Positions 1-9,200 of a stretch of DNA of 13,555 bases are shown piece after piece. This stretch comes from Ectocarpus siliculosus (lineage: Eukaryota; Sar; Phaeophyceae; Ectocarpales; Ectocarpaceae). Numbering within the stretch: the first letter of the stretch is position 1; every line of letters starts with the position of its first letter. Position numbers and translations under genes: made by a program. The stretch covers positions 2,689,459-2,703,013 of the forward strand of contig FN649728.1 of the NCBI GenBank assembly GCA_000310025.1, given 5' to 3'. A model generated the notes under the pieces. That model saw only the letters and a program-made list of their open reading frames with translations. It was not told the origin of the DNA and ran no database searches.

Positions 1-126
1 AGGGGGGGGGGGGGGTTCCCTAATCGCCGGACGGGCGAGACGTTCAAGATGATGGCGGGGTCTCGGCTAGGGCGACTCGACACCGTGCGGTCCTACGTAC
101 GGTGTGCGGCTAGCTTGGGCTTGCAG

Positions 127-356
127 GACCGCCAAGTAGAGGAGGAACGAGGAGGAAGCGGACAAAGAAGAGGTGGAAGTGGTGGAGGAGAAAAGAGGAG
201 GGGGAGGAGAAGGAGAAGGAGACAGAGGAGGTTGAGTGGGAGGAAGTCGTCTGCCCGTGGAAGGGTAGTGGCAGTGGTATGCCCCGCCGCTGGTTGTTCG
301 TGTGTCGCGCCGACGGCGGCACGCGGAACAAGAGAGCCTACGGCATGAAGCGGTGA
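127..356 (+). CDS. Possible terminal exon of an upstream plus-strand gene (weak)
   Basis: After a possible acceptor CTTGCAG at 120-126, a frame stays open to TGA at 354-356. It encodes a Lys/Glu/Arg-rich stretch (KKRWKWWRRKEEGEEKEKE), then a less biased segment ending in residues WLFVCRADGGTRNKRAYGMKR without its final residue being followed by anything but the stop. The mixed end is more protein-like than the neighbouring frames. I recognise no domain, there is no in-window start, and the purine-rich part may be chance. Confidence 0.15.
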
Positions 357-508
357 GAGGGGTTCCAGGCCGTGAAGTCCGTTCCTCCCCCGTCGGCAGG
401 AGGCGAAGGGGGGGGCGCAGCCGACACCAGCCTGCCTTTCGTGCCGGACGGGAGGAAAAGAGGGGTGAAAGGCGTCGAGAGGCCGAAGGGGAAGACGTGC
501 TTGCCGGG

Positions 509-540
<32 letters not shown>

Positions 541-562
541 GCAGCAGCCGCAGCCGCTGCAG
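509..562. repeat. CAG/CAA trinucleotide tract
   Basis: It runs CAG x5, CAA x3, CAG x5, then CCG/CAG/CCG/CTG/CAG. In one plus frame (302-574) it would encode 13 Gln followed by PQPLQ, but that frame has no other protein-like content, so the tract is recorded as a repeat only. Confidence 0.8.
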
Positions 563-1069
563 CGGGAAGAGTAAAGGGTGGAAGGGGATGGAGAGGCCGG
601 GGAGGGGGCTAGGGCAAGGGACGGAGGGAGGGAACAAAAAAATTGGCGGTGGCCGCGGTTGGCGAGCACGGCGTGGAGAAGCTTTCAAATCGAGAGGCAC
701 CCGGCTCAGAGCTAGCTGAGGGCCAGAGGAGAGAGCGGAGACCGACAATATCGACAGAAATTACGACCGGGTGTGCCAGCAAAAAGCAACTCCAACAACA
801 TCAGAGTTGCGCTCACCCCCCCGGAGGCGTGGATTCGCCTGCACTTTCCACTGGTCGGGGTGCCAAGACGGGCGGGGGGGTGAACGGGGGGGGGGAGGGG
901 GGGCGCCGCGGCAAACGATCTATCCGCGAGGCGCGCGTGACCATACCCCCTCCTCCCCCCAAGGGGACTCGGGCTACCGTGTTATACTGGTGACCTGGGC
1001 AAGGGGTCGAGGGAGCGGGGGGCGGGGAATGACAAACGAATGTGAAATAATTTTGTAGCGATACGGGAG

Positions 1070-3400
1070 AAAACATACGCCGTAGCATAGCGGTGGTGGT
1101 GTGCGGTAGCAGAAGTATAATAGGTGCGGTGATGGTGAAAACGGTGTCTGTCTGTTCGCGGTTGCTTGTCGTGGGGAAGGGTTTGGTTGTTTCCCGGGCG
1201 TGTGGTTGTGGGGGTCTTGAGGCTGTCTTGTGGGTTGGAGTCGAGTCGGGAATGAGCGGCAGGTTAGTGGTACCACTAAGACAACAAAAAAACGACGGTT
1301 TCACGTAGCGGGGTACTACTAGTGAGTGTGCTTCGTTTGCGGTGGCGGCCGCCGTTGCTGAACAGCGCGCGGCCCAATGCTTGTTTTGTTTTGTTTCGTT
1401 TCTATTGCTCTTGTTCGGTGTGAATCAGTGATTTTATTATGGTTTGGGTCTGGTCTTTCGTGTGCACGCTCTTTTGCCAGAAAAAGGCGATGGGTTGTTG
1501 TCGGTTGCGTGGAATACCATGAGACACCCCTCTCTTGAGTGAAAAACGCCCTGCATTTGAATTGTTATTAAGTTTTCTGAATCTCCGGGTTGGGTAGGCT
1601 GTGAAATCTCCCCCCTGAGCATTGAGTACTGGTGACGTGTGTGCATGTGCGTGACTATCGTTTTACTATTCATGGTCGAAACAAGCCGCCTTTAGAACAA
1701 TTTTACGGGGGCGGGGGGGATCGAATTATTGCACGGTTTGATTGATTAGGGTGGTGATTGTACTTGATGAGCATCTGTGTCTTCAGCGCATGCTAGTTTG
1801 TTGGTCGCCGTTTAGCCCAGCAAGTGTGCGTCGTTGGGGGCTTTTCCTAGAACCTTGAACGGACAGGGCTCCTGCGCTCCATATCGACGTGAACCGTTTT
1901 ACAGCAGCAGGCAAGCGTCGCTACCGGTTGCAGGTTATGGCGTACCGCAGGGGCTTGCTCGACGTCGTAGAGAGTTTTGTACCTGGAAATGTGTTTTTTC
2001 TTGGCGCGGCGGTGGACGATGCGAAACAGCTTTCGGTCAGGTAGCGTTCCGCGCGATGTTGGGTGGTTGATGATTGCTGTTACCCTTTTGGTGGACTCCG
2101 TTGTGGACCTTGGGCTGATGGTGCGTGGAGTGGGAATTTGTTTCTCCTGGAGATTGGTCAAGCCATGGCTTGTTTTTGTACCGGTTGATAGGAACGATGC
2201 GCGAACGCGGGGCTCTTGGCGGATTGGCTGTTTCCTTACCCATATCTCTTTCTGTATGTCGTTCCAGGCAACTGCTGTTGTTATCCTGTGTTTTGTGCAT
2301 CACACGCGAGACTTATGTTTTTTGTGGAAGGTCACCTCTATCGCTCCTTTTCTGCCTGAGAGTATTATGTTCTGGGTGGGTGTCTGTTTGCTTCGTGCGT
2401 TTCGGCCGTTCGTTGAGAGGTGTGGGAAGATGTGTGCATGCGTTTTTTTACGAGTACTTTAGGTCAGTTTTCCGGTTCTTGGGTGTATAGTATGTACCAC
2501 GCTGGCTCTTGGTGATATCGCGGAAGCATGATTCCATGCGGGCCACTTGTCGTGTGAGATTGCGGGGGACGGGCAGGGCAGAGCACAGCAGCAACCTAGA
2601 GCCACATTGACGCCTGCCTGTGTTGTCCAATGTATCCTGTTGTTGTTGATGGCGGTACGGTATGGTGGAGGAGGAGATATAGGCGTCCGTAGATCTCTCT
2701 CCAACTCTCGACAACCGGCCTACTCCCTTTGCCTAAATAGCTACTGCCTCTGGCTTTGCCTGAGACGGACACAGAGAGCATCGAACAGAAGACGGCATTC
2801 ATTCATTCTTTTCCGGCACCACACGCCGTGGAAATGTCGCGGTTGGTGGTCGATGGGAGAAAATCTGATTGGGCGGGATTAGACGGAACCGGTGGACCTC
2901 AACAACACCGCTTGCCGCGGGTTTTGCGCCGGTCATGTCATGCCCGTCAGTTTCTCCAGCAGTTGGCGTTTGCAGTCTTTCCCTTGCTTTGGTTGTTGTT
3001 TGTTTCTTTTATGGCGTGTGCAGATGACGATGTTTAGCTGCGTGTGTTGATCTGAGCTGGCCTGAAGAGGCGATGGTACTCGTTCCATTCGATGTTGAGT
3101 GTCCGTTTCCCAAACGCGCCGTTTTCACAGAAAATATTACAGAGTTTGTTTTATATGGCGTGTTGCGTTACATTTTTCCGATGGACGTACGTAGTACGCG
3201 GTGCAGCAAAATAGAAGTGCGGAGTTCCTGGCGATTTCTTCGCGTTCAGCGTCCCTTCCTCCCTGGTATGGTGTACCTGCTGTGTCTTTGTTACGAATGA
3301 AAGTGTGAAACGGTTGCGCCATTTGCTACACACTAGGCTGCCTGCGCCCCTGTACATACATGCTTGTTGTCTCTTGAACAGTCACACCGTAAAGTAGAGG
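1070..3400 (+). other. G+T-rich strand-asymmetric block without a recognisable gene
   Basis: Over about 2.3 kb the plus strand is visibly rich in G and T (many TTG, GTG and TTT words) and poor in C and A, unlike the DNA on either side. Open frames in it (for example 1977-2462 plus) encode hydrophobic Cys/Phe/Leu/Val-rich strings explained by composition. Such skew can mark transcribed untranslated sequence, so a long 3' UTR of a gene ending near 1-700 is possible. Confidence 0.35.
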
Positions 3401-4149
3401 AGGAATCATTGCCGGGCGATGAGTGATGGTACTGTTGTATGGCCAAGGGCCGACTTCTAGGGCACGGGCGTAGCTGTTAAAGTTGCCAGTGACTCTCGAG
3501 AGCTGGTTTTCGTGCGGTGCAGCATTACGGCCGGGTGGTGGTGTACTATGTGGGCGTGGCGTGAGACCGAATTAACGTGGTGGGTCAAGAGGTGCCACAA
3601 GTACGTCTAGACTGTACCATAGACACGTAGAATGAAAAGGAGGAGTGCGTTTGTGTGCGTAGTGGATACGAGGGAGAGAGAGAGAGAAGTCGACTGCCGC
3701 TACGTCAAGTGTACTCAATACAATACGACCGTCACCGCTCGTCCATTTTGACCAAGACGCGGTTCGTGGGACGGCCTTGCGCAATCATGTCGTGTCATCA
3801 GTGTGCACCAGAAAGCTCGAGGGTACAATGCCTTATTCCCCCCTCCCCCCAGCTTGATTTCATCGAGCATTCCACCTTCGGGGAGGAGGTAATCGCGGTG
3901 CTGCAACCCGACAATACCACTGCTGCTGCTGTGGTAGGCTACCCAGGTACTACACAGACCAGGTTGCCGTCCTCAAATATTTCATGCACAGTCCTCTGCC
4001 ATCAAGAACGTTGTGCGTCGCAGTGCTACGTTGTGTCCCCCGGCAATACCCACGTAAGCGGTAGAGACTATTTATTGCACCTACCTTCATAGACTAAAGT
4101 CTATTCCTCGTCTTCAGATGCCGTCGGGATGGGAGGGTGTTCGTCGGGG
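3400..4149. other. Intergenic stretch, nothing recognised
   Basis: A 145-codon plus frame (3655-4092) has no recognisable motif and contains composition-driven residues. A 7-bp perfect palindrome (ATAGACT, AA, AGTCTAT) lies at 4089-4104, just after that frame's stop. No gene is called. Confidence 0.4.
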
Positions 4150-4265
4150 GCGCCGGTCGGGTCGCTTGGACGGCCTTTCGCCTTCCGTGGCCGCGCCTCT
4201 GTCGCCATCGCTCCTCCGTCGTTCGTCGCCTTCGGACGCCCCTCGTGGCATACAGCCAACTGCGG
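4150..4265. repeat. Diverged dispersed repeat, copy A
   Basis: The core 4232-4252 matches 4625-4645 at 19 of 21 positions. Around it both copies are CGTCG/CGCC-rich with similar order (CTCCGTCGTT before the core, GCATA at its end). Read on the minus strand both give related peptides containing RGASEGDERRRSDG (A) and QGASDQRRSDGGATNEG (B). Both are probably relics of one repeat family. Confidence 0.6.
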
Positions 4266-4559
4266 CTCGCAAGTAAAAAAAAACGTGGTTATTAAGAAAA
4301 TGACGCTGGGCCTTTGGTGGGAAATAAGAAAAGTCGGCTAAGAAACACATCCACCCTCAGCCGTTGATCCTACTCTAAACTCAATAGACTAGATTGACCT
4401 CTATGCTTGGAGACCGTGGTGACGAAATAAGAAAATTTACCCTCGCCCCCAAATTGATGTTTGTTATTCGCGGGCCGCAACTGCTGTCGCACGGAATACT
4501 GCTTCTTCGTGGAAAGCTACTGAAAATATGCTCCAAGCAGTGAGATGGCTCACCTCTGG

Positions 4560-4660
4560 ACACTCTTGTCCGTTCAACTTTGTCGCCGCCTTCGTTCGTC
4601 GCGCCGCCGTCGCTCCGTCGTTGGTCGGACGCCCCTTGTAGCATAGCACTCTGTTGCGTG
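4560..4660. repeat. Diverged dispersed repeat, copy B
   Basis: This is the same-orientation copy of the repeat at 4150-4265, offset about 393 nt, with a 6-nt deletion and further small gaps beside the core. A 12-mer GAAATAAGAAAA also occurs twice nearby (4321-4332 and 4424-4435), suggesting the larger interval grew by duplication. Confidence 0.6.
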
Positions 4661-5499
4661 GTTGGCTACAGAAAAAATGAGTCTGTATGTTGACCAGCGA
4701 GAAAGATGATCCACTGAGCTTTATCAAACAACTAGACTACATAGGCGACTGTTGTACATGGTAGGTTGCCGGTGCGTAGCCGTGGGTCACGGGCTCGGCT
4801 CCAACACCTTTGTTCAATTCTTTAACGGGAATGAAGAACAGAGTGAAGACATCAATGCTGCTGCGTCGCCGACAGAAGAGTAGCAGGCCCACGGGCGTTG
4901 CTGCGGCTGCTTTATTATTACACCTGGCAAAACCCCCTGTCGAGTGTACACGCATGCTACTTAAAGTACAATGATACACTGCGACGCCGCTCTCCGTTGG
5001 GTGTTCACGTTGCATGGCGCTCGTACTGCATGTACTGGAGTTGTACCGTCTACACGAGAAAAGAGTTGTCTGTGCGTCTTGTCTATTTAGGCGGTACGTC
5101 GGTTTTACTTGCAGTACATACGTAGTCTACATACAACCCGTCGGTTTGCTGACGGCCACGAACAGCAGTGCAAAAACCTCTCACGACTCTTTTGAAAGTC
5201 TCTCTTCGGGTAACCCCCCCCCGTCACCACGAACGAACTCAACTTCTTCGTGGCGGTTAAAGGTTCCAATTGAAAGGTTCGAAGCAGCTGTACAAGACTA
5301 AGTACACAAATTGATCTTCGTACAGCAGTAGCTGTCCTTGGGGGGCAAAATAATAAACCCTTCATCTTGAATATCGTCGGACACCGTTGTTTTCATGGCA
5401 CACGCTCGCTCCATGAATGAGTCTATCTACGACGAACTGGTGTTGTAATCGATCGACGGATCGACGTATCAGTCTACAACTAGTCTATGATTGTCTGCT
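4661..5499. other. Intergenic stretch, nothing recognised
   Basis: Short open frames only (for example 5014-5301 plus), without motifs. A tandem GATCGACG pair lies at 5451-5466. No RNA gene or conserved element is seen. Confidence 0.4.
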
Positions 5500-5883
5500 G
5501 GTGTAACTGTCCGCTATAGTCTGTTCCCGATTCGAGGACGTGGGGAAACGGCAGTATATTTATACATGGTTGTGGCAATCTACACTGAAGCCTGATGGTG
5601 CGCCCCCCTGCCGGTCGGTGGTCAGCACAGAGAGCAGTGCGGTCATTATCGCCGTAATAGGGTCCGCCCAAAAGACGTCGGTCGGCGGCGTGGTCGGCGG
5701 CGCGTGCATGATGATGCGCGGCGTCGCGTCGGGGGAAAAAAAACGAAAAACATGACATTTTCGGGCGTTACATCATGACCGATCTGGGGACCGCATTTTC
5801 CCAGCGAAACCCCCCTGAGGCGGTCTCCCTGCCTGCTGCTGCGCAGCCAGAAGAAGACATCAGCATATTTATTCGGGGCCTTT

Positions 5884-5904
5884 GAGAGAGAGAGAGAGAG
5901 AGAG
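5884..5904. repeat. (GA)n microsatellite in the CDK upstream region
   Basis: (GA)10G, about 300 nt upstream of the start codon and just downstream of an AT-rich CATATTTATT stretch (5865-5874) that could be a TATA-like element. No transcription start can be placed from sequence alone. Confidence 0.85.
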
Positions 5905-6167
5905 CAATCTGCCGCGGGGTTGTGGTCGTGCGAGCGGTTTGGGTGTGTGGACCGCCGCCGTCTTCTGGCTGATTGGCGTTCACTTGGGGTCACTTGGTCC
6001 GTGGGCTCTCTTTTTTTGAAAAGGCTTCCGAGACACGACGCACACACGCCCAAGCACACCGGCGAGCAGCGTAGTTGCGCGGCGGGAGGAGGAAGGAGCG
6101 GATCTGCAATTGGGGTTGTGTGCAGGGGACCGAAGGATTAAAGACGGCGGGGCGAGGAGGAGCTGTA

Positions 6168-6190
6168 TCATCATCATCATCATCATCATC
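6168..6190. repeat. (TCA)n trinucleotide repeat in the 5' leader
   Basis: (TCA)7TC ends ten bases before the ATG of the CDK. It is probably within the 5' UTR if transcription starts upstream of it. Confidence 0.85.
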
Positions 6191-6200
6191 CCACGCGCCA

Positions 6201-6239
6201 ATGGATGCCTACGAGAAGCTGGAAAAGATCGGGGAAGGG
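6201..6239 (+). CDS. CDK exon 1: start codon and first half of glycine loop
   Basis: The exon has thirteen codons, [13 protein letters not shown], matching the N-terminus of CDK1/2/CDKA proteins, which start a few residues before the GxGxxG loop. The ATG at 6201 is chosen because it gives the family-typical N-terminus and no in-frame ATG was seen in the leader just upstream; +4 is G. The donor is GGG|GTGAGG (phase 0), so intron 1 cuts the glycine loop between GEG and AYG. Confidence 0.92.
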
Positions 6240-9200
6240 GTGAGGGTGTGAGAGCAAAAGCAAAAAAGGCGCACATGATTTGTTGTTGTTTTCAATTTTC
6301 AGCACCACGCGTTCACGTACACATGTCTCTCCAAAAGAGGCGGTGCTTGTTGATCATCTGATGGTTGCTCGCTTTTGCGCCAAAACACACACACACACAC
6401 GTGCCGTTGTCCCTCTTCCCTCTTTGGTCCGCTCGCTCCGCGACCTACACTCGCGCCTTGGTACCACGCGTTTGTAGCACTTTTGTTTTTCCCGCGCGCG
6501 CGACTGACTACGTACTGCTGCTGCTGCGGGGCAGAGATGGTGATTTTGTTCGTGTCTCTTGTTGGCCTTGGATGGGTGGCATCATTTTCTTGATTGTTGC
6601 AGACGACCTTCCAACGCAAAATGTACCCACAGATTCACAGATTCAGACTCCCAACGGACGCCGTTTGTCTGTTTGCCCCACATCACAAAGAGTACTCTAT
6701 TTCGTTGGCAGTTAGCTTCACAGCCTGCAGCACAACAACAACAGCAGAGGTCGATTGATTTTTGTGCCCGAGCGAACAAAACATTAAATACTTTTCAAAT
6801 ATGTTGCAACCCTGGCGCTGTTGTTTCACATGCGGTGTTTCACTATAATAGCAGCAGTGTTGGTCTGCGCAGCACTTCTGCTGCTGTACGCCGCGGAACA
6901 TTCTGTCAAAAGCCCACACACCGATCCGCACCGGTCCCGCCCGCTGCTGCTGTTGAAGGAACTGCTGTTGCGTGTGTATGTACCAAGATGCCATATTTTG
7001 CTGCAACAAGCGTCTGCCACTGCTTTTTTCAAAAATATTCAGCAGGAGGCACGTGTAGATCCCGTCGGGCGCCTGCTGCCGTGGTTGCTCTTGGCTTGGC
7101 ATGGCAATCCCCCCATCTCTTCCGTAAAAGTAGTGCTCGCCGCCTGCAGCAACAACAACGACCCGTTCCCTGCATTTTTCCGCACTCCACGTAGGCCCCC
7201 GACGAACGACTTTTTTGGGGGCAGTTGTGTCTACAGAGAGAGAAACCCACGGGCAAACCATCGTATGTACATATCACCTGGTGTTTGAACTGCTCGTGAT
7301 TTCGCAAACAATGGCGGCAGCAGCCGCACATGCAAAAGAAGAGCAGGTTTATACGCATTTTGGGTCGACAGGTAGCACCATTTTGTTTACATACCCCCTC
7401 TGTAGATCAAACGGGTGGCGGGCTGTATGATAGCTGCTTGGTGTCTGCGGGCGACGTTTTTCTCGTAATTTTTAATTTACGAACGCTTTTGAGGGAGGAC
7501 CAAAGTTTCGAGGCGAAGAGGATTGAGGGCGTGTTTTTTTTTAAATAAATAAATGGACGTAGCATGCTCCTACTGCTGTTGCATCCATCCCCGATCTCGC
7601 CGAGGATCCACAGCAGGGGCATTGACACTGCTGTAGTAGCGCGCATTGTTTTTGTAGGATCAAGACTTTCCGTTTGTTGTGAGCTTCGTGTGTGCGATTT
7701 GTTTGTCCAACAAAGGCCAGTCGAAGTATAAGTTATCCCGCCCGGATCGGAGTCTTTCGTACCCCTGACCACGCTGCCTGCACTACAGCTGCTGTACTTG
7801 TTCCTTATCCTTTATCCAGAGTATTTCGTTCACACATCTGTACATTCCGGCTGTGTTTGCTTGTCTTGTGTGAAGCTCTTTGTGCGCTCGAAAAGTGCGC
7901 TTTTGTAGGAATAGTTATGTACGTATGCTTACCACGGTTTTTTTCCTCGATTCGATTCCCCAAAAGGTGGTACGTACCCGCGAGAGCTGTTCTACTTCTA
8001 TTATAGTATAGCGCCTCCTACTCTGTACGTCCATGTACCTCCGCGTGGTCGTCCTGCGGCACCCTTTCCTTCTTCACATGGTACATGAAGCCGCTCGCTA
8101 TCCTAGAATAACGCATAAAGAGAACACGCGCACTTGAGACCGTCTCATTTAAATTTTGTTTTGGGGGGGGGCTGGTGTTCCCGCTGTAGTTCTTTTATGC
8201 TACGCTACGAATGGCGGCTGTATAAGTTTTTGTGTTGGGTTTCTTAAACCGAGCTCACAAATGGTGCTCAAGTTCTTAGATTCGGAGTCCTTTTGAAAGG
8301 CTTGATTTTTCTTAGTAATTGCCGAAGTTCTTATTGAAGTGCGGGCGCGCTTCCTGCAGTTCAGTACCGTAAACTATGGAGTTTTCCCCCCGGGGAGGGG
8401 GTCGTTTTTTTTTTCTGAAACCAACCCCCCCCGGGGGAAATCGACGTACCGCGGGGGGTTAGTTTTTTTTTTCCAACGCTATTTTTTTTTTGGTCGAAAA
8501 CGATCTACCCCGGGGCTAAATCAACGAAACCATGCAAAAGAAACGTCACGGCAGAAACAACCCTTGGCCACCACACGCACACACACGTGCTCTCGCTCGC
8601 CCCCGGTAAACACGGCGAAGCGAGTAGACTGAAAACAGAAACCAACACGCTCGTCCGCTTCCTGCTTTCTGATTGGCCAACGGTTTATTTCTGCCGCTTC
8701 TCACAAAACGCAGATTTCCCTTACTTCGTCAGTCAATCTTTCGCTTCCAGGACGAAAAGGTAATGGGGGGGGGGGAAACTCAGTAGTTTCACGGATTTCC
8801 TCGCCTGCACCCGCCAGCCCACACCCGCCCCCGGGGAAAATCTGCGTCCAAGGTTTCGGTTGGTCGCATCTTTCGGTTGGTCGCATCTCTTTCACCAAAA
8901 CAACCAAAAAGAGTAACAAGTCGGAAAATAATACTTCAATACAAAGGATATTAATAATAATAATAATAATATCAATAATAATAGGGGTTCGAGTAGCTTT
9001 TTTTTTGCCTGGGCGGGTTCAAAATGCTCCGCTCTCCGCTCGGTAGACTCTGTATCTATCTGTGTATGGAGATGGGTCCTTGTGTTTCCGTAAAAAAACT
9101 GAAACCCTCCCGCCAAACACAGCTTGAAGTCTGTGTACATATTCCTCTCTTGACATTGTTGCAAAGGTGGCTTCCGTCTTTTGCGTCGTTCCATTTTTCA

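Larger units (their letters stand above)
1..1070 (+). other. Purine-rich low-complexity region, possible 3' end of an upstream gene
   Basis: The plus strand is dominated by GGA/GAG/AGG triplets with G runs. Long open frames exist in several registers, which is what such composition produces by chance, so none is called with confidence. It includes a CAG/CAA tract and one weakly supported terminal-exon candidate, listed separately. Confidence 0.4.
5500..6200 (+). promoter_or_regulatory. Probable CDK promoter and 5' leader region
   Basis: This is placed by position only, immediately upstream of exon 1. Weak candidate elements are a TATATTTATA stretch at about 5554-5563, CATATTTATT at 5865-5874, an inverted CCAAT (ATTGG, 5972-5976) and the (GA)n and (TCA)n tracts. 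None is decisive, and an untranslated first exon cannot be excluded. Confidence 0.3.

Noticed and set aside
302-574. Plus-strand frame with 13 Gln
   Set aside because: Arg/Gly/Glu-rich composition artefact ending in the CAG tract; no domain, and other frames are equally open here.
67-669. 200-codon minus-strand open frame with poly-Cys
   Set aside because: The poly-Cys is the antisense of the CAG tract and the rest is Ser/Pro/Arg low complexity from purine-rich DNA; no protein motif.
1977-2462. 161-codon hydrophobic plus frame that could look like a membrane protein
   Set aside because: Phe/Leu/Val/Cys content follows directly from G+T-rich DNA, and overlapping frames (2125-2490) look similar.
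3655-4092. 145-codon plus frame
   Set aside because: No recognisable motif, no codon-use contrast visible, and a (GA)n-derived Glu-Arg start.
6559-7194. 211-codon frame inside intron 1
   Set aside because: Ala/Gln/Ser/Cys-rich, from triplet-rich intron DNA; antisense and second plus frames are open over the same stretch.
8854-8887. Tandem 17-mers considered as the start of a CRISPR or satellite array
   Set aside because: Only two head-to-tail copies and no spacers; a simple tandem duplication.
8985-9026. GGTTCGAGTAGC and GGGTTCAAAATGC, resembling tRNA T-arms
   Set aside because: No matching acceptor, D or anticodon arms could be found around either; no tRNA is called in the window.
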